DNA of 64,000 nt from Streptomyces lienomycini (GCF_027947595.1 NZ_CP116257.1:1488001-1552000), one strand, 5' to 3'. Positions 25,292-33,126 are shown, counted from the stretch's first letter. A program made the numbers and translations. Notes: generated by a model not told the origin, from the sequence alone.

Positions 25292-26494
25292 GTGAACGTG
25301 CGTCCGATAGCGGGGGCGGTACTCGGGGTGCTGATGCTGACCGTCACCGCGTGCGGTGGCGGCGGCTCGGGCTCGGGAGCCGGGGACGGCAAGGGGGACA
25401 AGGCCAAGGACGCCACCGCGGCACAGAGCGAGCAGTCCGACGCCGTCGTCGCCATCACCCCGCAGAACGGGGCCGAGGCGGTCGACACCAGCGGGGCGCT
25501 CAAGGTCGGTGCCACGCAGGGGAAGCTCACCGAGGTCGTCGTCAAGGACGGCAAGGGCACGAAGGTCGACGGGAAGATATCCGGGGACGGCGCCTCCTGG
25601 ACGCCGTCCACCCACCTGGCCGCCTCCACCACCTACACCGTGCACGCGGTCGCCAAGGACTCCGAGGGCCGCACGGCCGCCGAGGACTCCCGCTTCACCA
25701 CCCTGACGCCGAAGAACACCTTCATCGGCACCTTCACGCCGGAGGACGGCTCGAAGGTCGGCGTCGGCATGCCGTTCTCGCTCCGCTTCACCCGGGGCAT
25801 CACCAACCCCGAGGACGTCGAGAAGGCCATCACGATCAAAACGGAGCCGGCCGTCGAGGTCGCGGGCCACTGGTTCGGCAACGACCGCCTCGACTTCCGG
25901 CCCGAGAAGTACTGGAAGGCCGGCACCAAGGTCACCGTCGACCTCAACCTCGACGGCGTCGAGGGCCGCGAGGACGTCTACGGCAAGCAGGCCAAGACCG
26001 TCTCCTTCACCGTGGGCCGCAGCCAGGTCTCCGTCGTGGACGCCAAGAAGCACACGATGAAGGTCGTGCGGGACGGCAAGACCCTCAAGACCGTCCCCGT
26101 CACCACCGGAGCGCCCGGCTACGAGACCTGGAACGGCCAGATGGTCATCACCGAGCGGCTCGCGGTGACCCGGATGAACGGCGACACCGTCGGCTACGGC
26201 GGCGAGTACGACATCAAGGACGTCCCGCACGCCATGCGCCTGTCCACCTCGGGCACCTTCATCCACGGCAACTACTGGGGCGGCGACGCCTTCGGCAACC
26301 GCAACACCAGCCACGGCTGCATCGGCCTGCGCGACGTGCGCGGCGGCTGGGACGAGGGGGCGCCGGCCCGCTGGTTCTTCGAGAACTCGATCGTCGGCGA
26401 CGTCGTCGTGGTCGAGAACTCCGAGGACGCCACCATCGCCCCGGACAACGGCCTCAACGGCTGGAACATGTCCTGGGAGAAGTGGAAGGCCTGA
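25292..26494 (+). CDS. Lipoprotein L,D-transpeptidase 2 (YkuD domain)
   Basis: A 400-residue lipoprotein with the same design as its upstream neighbour. The GTG at 25292 follows GAGGGGAG. The signal peptide ends in the lipobox LTVTAC near residue 21, then a Gly/Ser/Lys-rich spacer, two Ig-like domains, and the YkuD domain with HGNYWGGDAFGNRNTSHGC followed by IGL near residue 326. The tail is GWNMSWEKWKA. The two proteins differ mostly in the lipid-anchor spacer and first Ig-like domain. The genes are separated by 156 bases, enough for a separate promoter. Beta-lactam tolerance through 3-3 crosslinks is the known consequence of such enzymes in actinobacteria. Confidence 0.94.
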   Translation: MNVRPIAGAVLGVLMLTVTACGGGGSGSGAGDGKGDKAKDATAAQSEQSDAVVAITPQNGAEAVDTSGALKVGATQGKLTEVVVKDGKGTKVDGKISGDGASWTPSTHLAASTTYTVHAVAKDSEGRTAAEDSRFTTLTPKNTFIGTFTPEDGSKVGVGMPFSLRFTRGITNPEDVEKAITIKTEPAVEVAGHWFGNDRLDFRPEKYWKAGTKVTVDLNLDGVEGREDVYGKQAKTVSFTVGRSQVSVVDAKKHTMKVVRDGKTLKTVPVTTGAPGYETWNGQMVITERLAVTRMNGDTVGYGGEYDIKDVPHAMRLSTSGTFIHGNYWGGDAFGNRNTSHGCIGLRDVRGGWDEGAPARWFFENSIVGDVVVVENSEDATIAPDNGLNGWNMSWEKWKA

Positions 26495-26540
26495 GGGGGG
26501 AGACTGCCCCGCCGCGTGAACGCCCGCTAACCTGCGGGGC

Positions 26541-27308
26541 ATGACCGTACATCTCGAAGTCGCCGAAGGCGTCGGAACGCTGCGCCTGGACCGCCCGCCC
26601 ATGAACGCGCTGGACGTCGCCACCCAGGACCGGCTGAAGGAGCTGGCCGAGGAGATCACCCGGCGCGAGGACGTACGCGCCGTGGTGATCCACGGCGGCG
26701 AGAAGGTGTTCGCTGCGGGCGCGGACATCAAGGAGATGCAGGTGATGGACCACGCGGCGATGATCGCGCGGTCCCGCGCCCTGCAGGACTCCTTCACCGC
26801 GGTGGCCCGCATCCCCAAGCCGGTGGTCGCGGCCGTCACCGGCTACGCGCTGGGCGGCGGCTGCGAACTCGCCCTCTGCGCCGACTTCCGCGTCGCGGGG
26901 GAGAACGCCAAGCTGGGCCAGCCCGAGATCCTGCTCGGGCTGATCCCCGGCGCGGGCGGCACCCAGCGGCTGTCCCGGCTGATCGGCCCCTCCAAGGCCA
27001 AGGACCTGATCTTCACCGGCCGCCAGGTGCGGGCCGACGAGGCGCTGGCGCTCGGCCTGGTGGACCGGGTGGTCCCGGCCGCCGAGGTCTACGAGCAGGC
27101 GCACGCGTGGGCCGCACGGCTCGCGAAGGGGCCCGCGATCGCGCTGCGCGCCGCGAAGGAGGCGATCGACACCGGTCTGGAGACCGACATCGAGACCGGC
27201 CTCGCCGTCGAGCGGAACTGGTTCGCGGGCCTGTTCGCCACCGAGGACCGCGAACGCGGGATGCGCAGCTTCGTGGAAGAGGGCCCCGGCAAGGCGAAGT
27301 TCCTCTGA
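26541..27308 (+). CDS. Enoyl-CoA hydratase/isomerase family protein
   Basis: A 255-residue crotonase-fold enzyme. The oxyanion hole is formed by FAAGADIKEM near residue 65 and YALGGGCELALCAD near residue 105. The first catalytic glutamate is in QPEILLGLIPGAGGTQRL near 133. The position of the second glutamate appears to be aspartate (KAKDLIFTG) by my alignment, so hydratase activity is likely but not certain. It would hydrate 2-enoyl-CoA in beta-oxidation or a related route. The ATG at 26541 starts MTVHLEVAEGVGTL, the normal family start. It stands alone; the next gene is unrelated. Confidence 0.92.
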   Translation: MTVHLEVAEGVGTLRLDRPPMNALDVATQDRLKELAEEITRREDVRAVVIHGGEKVFAAGADIKEMQVMDHAAMIARSRALQDSFTAVARIPKPVVAAVTGYALGGGCELALCADFRVAGENAKLGQPEILLGLIPGAGGTQRLSRLIGPSKAKDLIFTGRQVRADEALALGLVDRVVPAAEVYEQAHAWAARLAKGPAIALRAAKEAIDTGLETDIETGLAVERNWFAGLFATEDRERGMRSFVEEGPGKAKFL

Positions 27309-27324
27309 ACACCCCATGCAAGAA

Positions 27325-27354
27325 GTACAAGTTTCATCCGAAGTCGCGTTGTAC
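27325..27354. promoter_or_regulatory. Possible inverted repeat upstream of the RsbW-like gene
   Basis: GTACAA at 27325-27330 and TTGTAC at 27349-27354 form a spaced dyad in an unusually A/T-rich patch between the enoyl-CoA hydratase and RsbW-like genes. It could be an operator or just part of the promoter; nothing further supports it. Confidence 0.3.
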
Positions 27355-27455
27355 CACTCGCAATTGACGTGATGTCTGATCCGGGTCCCTCGTTGGGGCG
27401 GTTTATGGCAGCCTTAACGCACCATGAAGCGCGTCCTGTCGAGGGAGTCCGTCGC

Positions 27456-28118
27456 GTGTCTCCGGCCGAGTCGTCCGCGCAGGTCAGAGCGGCTGCCAGT
27501 GGCCCCGAACTGCCAGCGGCATATGCCGATCGACCATCGACGGGCCCGGCTCCCACGGGGGCGGATTCCCCGGGAACGGCCCCGGAGCCCCCCGTGGACG
27601 GCCATGATGGAGGCATGGCGGGGCTGGATGGTAAGGAACAGCCGCGGGGAGCCGGACGTGCGACCGCGGCGCGCTGGTCGCCGGCGGTCGAGGACGAACG
27701 CGCACTCAAGGTGCTGGAGCTGTTCGGCAACCCGACGGAGCGCGAGGTTCCGTTGCCCTCCCGCCCCGAGTCCGCCGCGACCGCCCGCCGACTGGCCCAG
27801 GTCGTCGCCCTGCGCCAGTGGAAACTGGGCCCCAAGGTCACGGAGGACACCGTCCTGCTCGTCTCCGAGCTGGTCGGCAACGCCGTACGCCACACCGGGG
27901 CCCGCGTCTTCGGCCTCCGGATGTGCCGCCGCCCCGGGTGGATCCGGGTCGAGGTCCGCGACCCCTCCCGGGGGCTGCCCTGTCTGATGCCGGTGCAGGA
28001 GACGGACATCAGCGGGCGCGGTCTCTTCCTCGTCGACAAGCTGTCCGACCGCTGGGGCGTCGATCTGCTGCCACGCGGCAAGACCACCTGGTTCGAGATG
28101 CGGGTCGTGGACCGGTGA
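27456..28118 (+). CDS. RsbW/SpoIIAB-type ATP-binding regulator (HATPase_c_2)
   Basis: A 220-residue soluble protein whose last 120 residues form a histidine-kinase-like ATPase domain without a DHp domain: N box ELVGNAVRHTG and G box RDPSRGLPCLMP and SGRGLFLVDKL. Such proteins act as anti-sigma factors or regulators in Streptomyces, which carries dozens. The first 100 residues are low-complexity. The GTG at 27456 is preferred because GAGGGAG lies eight bases upstream; a GTG/ATG at 27369/27372 has no ribosome-binding site and would put a TTA codon in the gene, and an ATG at 27615 is a further option. No partner anti-anti-sigma or sigma gene is next to it. Confidence 0.75.
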   Translation: MSPAESSAQVRAAASGPELPAAYADRPSTGPAPTGADSPGTAPEPPVDGHDGGMAGLDGKEQPRGAGRATAARWSPAVEDERALKVLELFGNPTEREVPLPSRPESAATARRLAQVVALRQWKLGPKVTEDTVLLVSELVGNAVRHTGARVFGLRMCRRPGWIRVEVRDPSRGLPCLMPVQETDISGRGLFLVDKLSDRWGVDLLPRGKTTWFEMRVVDR

Positions 28119-28215
28119 GAGTCCATCTGCCCCGGAACGCAAGCCCGTTCACCGGACACGCCACCTACGGGTGAGAATCCGGAACGCACCGCTCCGCAGC
28201 CGGGATCGTATCCGC

Positions 28216-28830
28216 ATGATCAGTACTCGCCTGCGCCGACGGACCGCCGCCGCCGTCCTGTCGCTCTCCGCGGTCCTCGCCACCACCGCGGCCACCGCCC
28301 CCGGCGCCGCCACGGCCCCGTCGGCCGCTCCCGTCAAGGCCGCACCGGCCTGCCCCCAGTTCGACGACAAGACCAAGGCCGCCGCCGACCGCGGCGTCGA
28401 CGTCGACCGCATCACCCCCGAGCCGGTCTGGCGCACCACCTGCGGCACCCTCTACCGCAGCGACAGCCGCGGACCGCAGGTCGTCTTCGAGGAGGGCTTC
28501 CACGCCAAGGACGTCCGAAACGGCCAGTACGACGTCGAGAAGTACGTCCTGGTCAACCAGCCCTCGCCGTACGTCTCGACGTCCTACGACCACGACCTGT
28601 ACAAGACCTGGTACAAGTCCGGCTACAACTACTACATCGACGCCCCCGGCGGCATCGACGTCAACAAGACCATCGGCGACACCCACAAGTGGGCCGACCA
28701 GGTGGAGGTCGCCTTCCCCGGCGGCATCCAGCGGAAGTACATCATCGGCGTCTGCCCCGTCGACCGGCAGACCAAGACCGAGATCATGAGCGACTGCGAG
28801 AGCAACCCGCACTACCAGCCCTGGCACTGA
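28216..28830 (+). CDS. Secreted guanine-specific ADP-ribosyltransferase (ScARP/Scabin, pierisin family)
   Basis: A 204-residue secreted toxin-fold enzyme, the same length as I recall for S. coelicolor ScARP (SCO5461) and nearly identical in sequence to it. The signal peptide covers about residues 1-42 (MISTRLRRRTAAAVLSLSAV, cleavage near AKAAPA-like KAAPA). The R-S-E triad of mono-ADP-ribosyltransferases is complete: Arg81 (LYRSDSR), Ser121-Thr122-Ser123 (YVSTSYDHD) and Gln162-x-Glu164 (QVEVAFPGG). Gln-x-Glu in this family is associated with modifying guanine in nucleosides, nucleotides and DNA. Four cysteines (46, 76, 180, 194) could form disulfides outside the cell. Loss of the S. coelicolor gene was reported to disturb differentiation and antibiotic production under some conditions. 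No immunity or ADP-ribosylglycohydrolase gene is visible beside it. Confidence 0.95.
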   Translation: MISTRLRRRTAAAVLSLSAVLATTAATAPGAATAPSAAPVKAAPACPQFDDKTKAAADRGVDVDRITPEPVWRTTCGTLYRSDSRGPQVVFEEGFHAKDVRNGQYDVEKYVLVNQPSPYVSTSYDHDLYKTWYKSGYNYYIDAPGGIDVNKTIGDTHKWADQVEVAFPGGIQRKYIIGVCPVDRQTKTEIMSDCESNPHYQPWH

Positions 28831-28860
28831 CACGGCCCGACCGGCGCCGACGCCGGCCGC

Positions 28861-29499
28861 TCAGGGACGCAGGAACAGCGCCTCCGAGGCCACCGGCCGG
28901 TAGCCCGCCGCCTGGAACGCCCGCAGACTGCGGGCGTTCCCCGCCGACACCTGCGCCCAGACCGGCTCGCCCCCCGCCAGCTGCCGCGCGGCCGTCACCA
29001 GCTCCCGCCCGAGCCCCCGGTGCCGGGCACCCTCCGCCACCTCCACGGCGACCTCCAGCCGCCCGCCGACCCCGCGGCCCAGTACCAGCACCCCGCCGTC
29101 CGCCGCCCACACCCGCACCTCGTCGCGCCGCCGCAGCGCCGACACCACCCGCGGATGCCCCGGGTCGGCGACCTCCCGCAGCGCGACCCCGGGACGCCCC
29201 GGAAGCGGGGCACCGGCCAGCAGCACGTCGATCGTGTCCGTCGCCCGCCCCGTGCGCTCCGCGAAGGCCGCCAGGAACCGGGCGTTCATCGTCGCGGCCA
29301 GGGGGTCGCAGTCCAGTGCGGCCAGCGTCCCCCGCACCCACCCCTCGTCCTCGTCGGTGAAGACGACCGAGTGCGCCGTGAAGGCGACGACCCCCGCGTC
29401 CCGGGCGCCGTGCTGGGGCACGACACTCGTCCCACCGTCCGCCGGCGGGAACACGCCCCGCGCCGCCGCGTCCAGAATGTCCCGCAGGCCCTCCGCCAC
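28861..29499 (-). CDS. GNAT-family N-acetyltransferase
   Basis: A 212-residue soluble protein. The C-terminal half carries the GNAT acetyl-CoA site: VEVAEGARHRGLGRELVTAA, with R/Q-x-x-G-x-G/A as RHRGLG near residue 155, then QVSAGNARSLRAFQAAGYRP, the usual end of the fold. The N-terminal half (about 90 residues) resembles no domain I can name and may be a divergent first GNAT repeat. The GTG at 29499 is chosen because AAGGAG is six bases upstream. It is divergent from a MerR regulator gene with 48 bases between, so the regulator may control it. The substrate is unknown. Confidence 0.8.
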   Translation of the reverse strand: MAEGLRDILDAAARGVFPPADGGTSVVPQHGARDAGVVAFTAHSVVFTDEDEGWVRGTLAALDCDPLAATMNARFLAAFAERTGRATDTIDVLLAGAPLPGRPGVALREVADPGHPRVVSALRRRDEVRVWAADGGVLVLGRGVGGRLEVAVEVAEGARHRGLGRELVTAARQLAGGEPVWAQVSAGNARSLRAFQAAGYRPVASEALFLRP

Positions 29500-29509
29500 A
29501 CCGCGCTCC

Positions 29510-29540
29510 TTGAGTCTCCAGCCGCTGGAAGGCACAGACT
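29510..29540 (+). promoter_or_regulatory. MerR-type promoter, 19-bp spacer with internal dyad, leaderless
   Basis: TTGAGT at 29510-29515 and CAGACT at 29535-29540 are 19 bp apart, the long spacer characteristic of MerR-controlled promoters. The spacer holds the dyad CTCCAG-CCG-CTGGAAG. The ATG at 29548 begins 7 bases after the -10 box, so the transcript is probably leaderless. MerR regulators activate by twisting such promoters; this one is placed for autoregulation and lies against the divergent GNAT start. Confidence 0.7.
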
Positions 29541-29547
29541 CCCAGAC

Positions 29548-30462
29548 ATGACCGACGACGGCACCGGCCTCATGACCATCGGGCAACTGGCGCGCACCAC
29601 CGGACTCCCGGTGCGCACCATCCGCTACTGGTCCGACGAGGGCGCCCTGCCCCCGCACGCCCGCTCCGCGGGCGGCTACCGGCTCTACGACGCCGCGTCC
29701 GTCGCCCGCCTGGAGCTGATCCGCACCCTGCGCGAACTGGGCCTCGGCCTGGACGCCGTACGCCGCGTCCTGGCCGGCGAGACCACCCTCGCGCGGGTCG
29801 CGGCGGCGCACGTGAGCGCGCTGGACGCGCAGATCGGCGCACTGAGGGTGACCCGGGCGGTGCTGTCGACCGTGGCGCGACGCGGCTCGACCGCCGAGGA
29901 GACGACACTCATGAACAAGCTGGCACGACTGTCCACCACCGAACGCCGCCGGATCATCGAGGACTTCATGGCCGAGGTCTTCGCCGGCATCGACACCGGC
30001 GACCCCGACATCCGCACCCGCCTGCGGTTCGCCGCGGCCGACCTGCCCGACGACCCCACCCCGGAGCAGGTGGACGCCTGGGTGGAGCTGGCCGAGCTGA
30101 TCCAGGACCCGGAGTTCCGGGTCGTGATGCGCCGGATGATCGAGTTCAACGCGGCGGACCGGGGAGCGGACGTGCCCACGAGCTCCTCGCTCTGGTTCGT
30201 GAGCCGGCTGGTCCAGCTCGCCGGTGAGGCGCTGCGCGACGGCGTGGCCCCGGACTCGCCGCGGGCCGCCGAGATCCTGCGCGCGCTGATCGGCGACGCC
30301 GACCCGGCCGTCGTGCTCGAACGCCTGACCGCGGTGGCCAACGTACGGCTCGCCCGCTACCGGGAGTTGTCGGCGATCGTGAACGGCCTGGAGCCGCCCT
30401 TTGCCCACGAGGAGCAGTTCAGGTGGGTGGTCGCCGCACTGGGCGCCCGTACGGGCGGTTAA
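29548..30462 (+). CDS. MerR-family transcriptional regulator
   Basis: A 304-residue regulator. Residues 9-80 are a clear MerR winged helix-turn-helix (MTIGQLARTTGLPVRTIRYW; SAGGYRLYDAASVARL) followed by the dimerisation helix. The C-terminal 200 residues are helical (ERRRIIEDFMAEVFAGIDTG; PEQVDAWVELAELIQDPEFR) and lack metal-binding cysteines, so the effector is probably an organic compound or none. The ATG at 29548 is selected because the predicted transcript starts there. See the promoter at 29510-29540 for likely self-control. Confidence 0.92.
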   Translation: MTDDGTGLMTIGQLARTTGLPVRTIRYWSDEGALPPHARSAGGYRLYDAASVARLELIRTLRELGLGLDAVRRVLAGETTLARVAAAHVSALDAQIGALRVTRAVLSTVARRGSTAEETTLMNKLARLSTTERRRIIEDFMAEVFAGIDTGDPDIRTRLRFAAADLPDDPTPEQVDAWVELAELIQDPEFRVVMRRMIEFNAADRGADVPTSSSLWFVSRLVQLAGEALRDGVAPDSPRAAEILRALIGDADPAVVLERLTAVANVRLARYRELSAIVNGLEPPFAHEEQFRWVVAALGARTGG

Positions 30463-30509
30463 TCTGACCTGCGTCAGTAGGACCCATGCGCGATACGAGG
30501 GGCGGACCG

Positions 30510-30722
30510 GTGGCGGACATCGAGGAAGCACGCAAGCAGTTCGAGCGGATCGACACGGACGGTGACGGCCTCATCACCGCGGCCGAGTTCAAGACCGCGC
30601 TCGCCCAGGGCGGCGACTGGAACGTCACCGAGTCGGTGGCCGAGGCGATCATCGCCGGCCGCGACCTCGACGGTGACAAGCAGCTGTCGTTCGACGAGTT
30701 CTGGGCCCACCTGAACAAGTGA
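30510..30722 (+). CDS. Small EF-hand calcium-binding protein
   Basis: A 70-residue cytosolic protein made of two EF-hands. The first loop is DTDGDGLITAAE and the second DLDGDKQLSFDE; both have acidic residues at positions 1, 3, 5 and 12, so both should bind Ca2+, though the second has Lys at loop position 6 where Gly is usual. The GTG at 30510 with GAGGGG seven bases upstream is preferred over the ATG at 30486, which is only three bases from AGGA. It resembles the small CabB-type EF-hand proteins described in Streptomyces, where such proteins influence germination and aerial growth; its own role is not known from the sequence. Confidence 0.9.
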   Translation: MADIEEARKQFERIDTDGDGLITAAEFKTALAQGGDWNVTESVAEAIIAGRDLDGDKQLSFDEFWAHLNK

Positions 30723-30731
30723 CGACGCGGG

Positions 30732-30767
30732 GGAGGGGGCGCCCGCCGGCCGGCCGGCGCCCCCTCC
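30732..30767. terminator. Terminator after the EF-hand gene
   Basis: GGAGGGGGCGCC at 30732-30743 pairs perfectly with GGCGCCCCCTCC at 30756-30767 around a 12-base G/C-rich loop, starting 10 bases after the stop codon of the EF-hand gene. Confidence 0.8.
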
Positions 30768-30910
30768 GTCTCGCACGCGTTGCTCCGGGGGAGTGAGGGC
30801 GGGCCGGGGCGGAATAGCCCGCCCGGGCCCAAGGTTGCTGGTGCTGACCGGCACGGCGAACGTGCCGGACCGCACGACACGACCTCCGAAGGGCCAGGCG
30901 AGTCAGCATC

Positions 30911-31573
30911 ATGAAGATCGGCATCATCGGCGCGGGCAACATCGGCGGCAACCTCACCCGGCGGCTCACCGCCCTGGGACACGACGTCTCCGTGGCCAAC
31001 TCGCGGGGGCCGCAGACCCTGACCGCGCTGGCCGAGGAGACCGGCGCCACCCCGGTACCGGTCCAGGAGGCGGCGCGCGGCGCCGAGATCGTGGTCGTCA
31101 CGATCCCGCTGAAGCGCGTCCCGGACCTCCCGGACGGCATCCTCGACGGAGCGTCCGAGGACGTCGCGGTCATCGACACCGGCAACTACTACCCGCAGCA
31201 GCGCGACGGCAGGATCGCCGCCATCGAGGACGAGGGGCTCACCGAGAGCCGCTGGACGGAACACCATCTCGGGCACCCCGTGATCAAGGCCTTCAACGGC
31301 ACCTACGCCCAGGACCTCCTGGACCGCCCCCGCCCGGCCGGCGCGTCCGACCGTGTGGCGCTCCCGGTGGCCGGTGACGACGCGCCGGCCAAGGCGAAGG
31401 TGCGCGCGCTGATCGACGAGCTGGGCTTCGACACCGTCGACTCCGGCGGCATCGACGACTCCTGGCGCCAGCAGCCCGGCACCCCGGTCTACGGTCTGCG
31501 CGAGGGCGTCGAGGGCGTCACCGAGGCGCTGGCCCAGGCGCCCGCGGAACGTCCCGCGGACTTCCGGGGCTGA
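30911..31573 (+). CDS. NADP-dependent F420 reductase-like oxidoreductase
   Basis: A 220-residue protein with an N-terminal Rossmann fold: MKIGIIGAGNIGGNLTRRL at residues 1-19 and VANSRGPQTL near 32, where the Ser-Arg after the second strand suggests NADP binding. The remaining sequence (VVVTIPLKRVPDLP; VIDTGNYYP; VIKAFNG) matches the F420_oxidored family, which includes F420H2:NADP oxidoreductases and other reductases. Which substrate is reduced cannot be decided here. The ATG at 30911 is the normal start; only a weak ribosome-binding site precedes it. Confidence 0.85.
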   Translation: MKIGIIGAGNIGGNLTRRLTALGHDVSVANSRGPQTLTALAEETGATPVPVQEAARGAEIVVVTIPLKRVPDLPDGILDGASEDVAVIDTGNYYPQQRDGRIAAIEDEGLTESRWTEHHLGHPVIKAFNGTYAQDLLDRPRPAGASDRVALPVAGDDAPAKAKVRALIDELGFDTVDSGGIDDSWRQQPGTPVYGLREGVEGVTEALAQAPAERPADFRG

Positions 31574-31583
31574 CCCCCGCCGC

Positions 31584-32138
31584 TCAGGGCCGCGCCCACT
31601 TCTGGAGTGCGGCCTTGCTCGCGAAGTCCGCCACATTGGTGTCGACCGGGTCGTCGGTGTACTGGTGGAAACGCCAGTCGGCCTGGATGCGCGGCTTGCC
31701 CGCCGACACGTAGTCGGCGATCCACAGGCCGTCGCCCGCGTACGAGGTGGTGTCCACGGTCAACCAGTAGTTCCTGTTCGTGTAGAGGACCACCCGGTTG
31801 TCCGGCCGCAGGGCCTTCACCTTCCTGATGAAGCTGTCCTTCTCCGCGTTGCTCGGATGCGTGCCCTCGCCGTTCGACTCCCAGTCGACGGCGAGGATGT
31901 CGCCCTTGCGCTCCGGGGCCTTGGAGACGAAGTACTCGGCCTGGGCGGTGAGGTTGCCCGGCCACAGGAAGTGGTAGAAGCCGACGACCAGCCCGGCGTC
32001 GCGGCCCCGCTTGGTCTGGGCCGAGAGTTTCGGGTTGACGTACGAACGGCCTTCCGTCGCCTTCACGAAGACGAAGGACAGGCCGTCGGTGTCGTAGCTG
32101 GAGGACTGGTAGGCGCTGACGTCGATGCCGCGCAGCAT
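31584..32138 (-). CDS. GH25 lysozyme-like muramidase without a signal peptide
   Basis: A 184-residue single-domain GH25 protein. The catalytic acids are visible: Asp in MLRGIDVSAYQ near residue 6, and the Asp and Glu of ILAVDWESNGE near residue 95. The ATG at 32138 has GGAGG five bases upstream, so the absence of an export signal is likely real; the upstream frame offers no signal peptide either. Bacterial GH25 enzymes cut the MurNAc-GlcNAc bond. Without a signal it could leave by lysis or an unusual route, like a phage endolysin, but no phage genes are near. It is divergent from a secreted M15 peptidase. Confidence 0.88.
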   Translation of the reverse strand: MLRGIDVSAYQSSSYDTDGLSFVFVKATEGRSYVNPKLSAQTKRGRDAGLVVGFYHFLWPGNLTAQAEYFVSKAPERKGDILAVDWESNGEGTHPSNAEKDSFIRKVKALRPDNRVVLYTNRNYWLTVDTTSYAGDGLWIADYVSAGKPRIQADWRFHQYTDDPVDTNVADFASKAALQKWARP

Positions 32139-32317
32139 GGGGCCTCCCTGAGAGGCTGTGGGGGGACGGGAGTTGGTTATTCCCCACGATGGCACGGGTG
32201 ATCCCCGCTCGAAGCGGAAATGTCGACATCGGTTCCCCTGGGCGCCATTGACGCGCGTAGCGCGGTGCCCCACGCTGGGCTCCGGTTCACGGACGACTCG
32301 ACGGTCGGGAGGCCGGG

Positions 32318-33052
32318 ATGTTCAGACGCGTGTCACGTCTCCTTCTCTCATTTGTCATGCTCATGGCTGGTGCGGTGGTCGGATGGGGCGCCACCGCGGG
32401 CACCGCGCACGCCGACTCCTGCTACACCTGGAACCGCACCCTCTCCCAGGGCTCCTCCGGCAGCGACGTGACGCAGTTGCAGATCCGCGTCGCCGGCTGG
32501 GTCACCTCGGGCGAACGGCTCTCCTACGACGGCCAGTACGGCGCCCGGACCGCCGCCGCCGTCAAGAAGTTCCAGGCCGCCTACGGGCTGGGCGCGGACG
32601 GCGTCGCGGGCCCCGCGACCTTCAGCAAGATCTACGCCCTCCAGGACGCGGACTGCACGCCCGTCCACTTCACCTACGCCGAACTCAACAAGTGCAACTC
32701 CGACTGGTCCGGCGGGGCGGTGTCCGCCGCCACCGCCAAGTCGAACGCGCTGAAGACCATGTGGAAGCTGGAGGCGATGCGGCACGCCCTCGGCGACGTG
32801 CCGATCACGATCTCCAGCGGCTTCCGCTCCCGCGCCTGCAACAACGCCGTCGGCGGCTCGGCCACCAGCCGCCACCTCTACGGCGACGCCGCCGACCTGA
32901 CCGGATCGCCCAGCTTCTGCCGGCTCGCCCAGCAGTCCAGGACCCACGGCTTCTCGGAGATCCTCGGCCCGGGCTACCCGGGCCACAACGACCACACCCA
33001 CGTGGCCTTCGACCCGTCGCCGTACTGGTCGGCCCCCAACTGCGGCATCTGA
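32318..33052 (+). CDS. Secreted M15 zinc D-Ala-D-Ala carboxypeptidase with peptidoglycan-binding domain
   Basis: A 244-residue secreted enzyme. The ATG at 32318 follows GGGAGG. Residues 1-32 are a signal peptide (RRVSRLLLSFVMLMAGAVV, cleavage after TAHA). A peptidoglycan-binding domain 1 (GSSGSDVTQLQIRVAGW; YGARTAAAVKKFQAAYGL) occupies about 40-110. The M15A catalytic domain shows SGFRSRACNNAVGG, the zinc ligands SRHLYGDAADL and, near the end, HNDHTHVAF. The layout is that of the Streptomyces albus G enzyme, which trims the terminal D-Ala from cell-wall peptides. It is divergent from the GH25 gene, with 179 bases between. Confidence 0.93.
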   Translation: MFRRVSRLLLSFVMLMAGAVVGWGATAGTAHADSCYTWNRTLSQGSSGSDVTQLQIRVAGWVTSGERLSYDGQYGARTAAAVKKFQAAYGLGADGVAGPATFSKIYALQDADCTPVHFTYAELNKCNSDWSGGAVSAATAKSNALKTMWKLEAMRHALGDVPITISSGFRSRACNNAVGGSATSRHLYGDAADLTGSPSFCRLAQQSRTHGFSEILGPGYPGHNDHTHVAFDPSPYWSAPNCGI

Positions 33053-33071
33053 GCGACCGGAGCGCACGCCA

Positions 33072-33105
33072 CCGTACGCCCGGCGTGAGGGCGCCCGGCG
33101 TACGG
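33072..33105. terminator. Bidirectional terminator between convergent M15 and MFS genes
   Basis: CCGTACGCC at 33072-33080 pairs with GGCGTACGG at 33097-33105. After a C/C mismatch the stem continues with GGCG/CGCC, closing a six-base loop (tgaggg). It sits centrally in the 74 bases between the two converging stop codons. Confidence 0.85.
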
Positions 33106-33126
33106 CGGTGGTGCGCGCCGGGCTGA

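Noticed and set aside
27369..27455. An earlier GTG/ATG start for the RsbW-like protein
   Set aside because: It has no ribosome-binding site, would include a TTA codon, and the region looks like promoter sequence.
28181..28211. An ECF-sigma promoter (GGAAC ... TCGTA) for the ADP-ribosyltransferase gene
   Set aside because: The spacing of about 20 bp is too long for the usual ECF pattern, so I do not report it as a feature.
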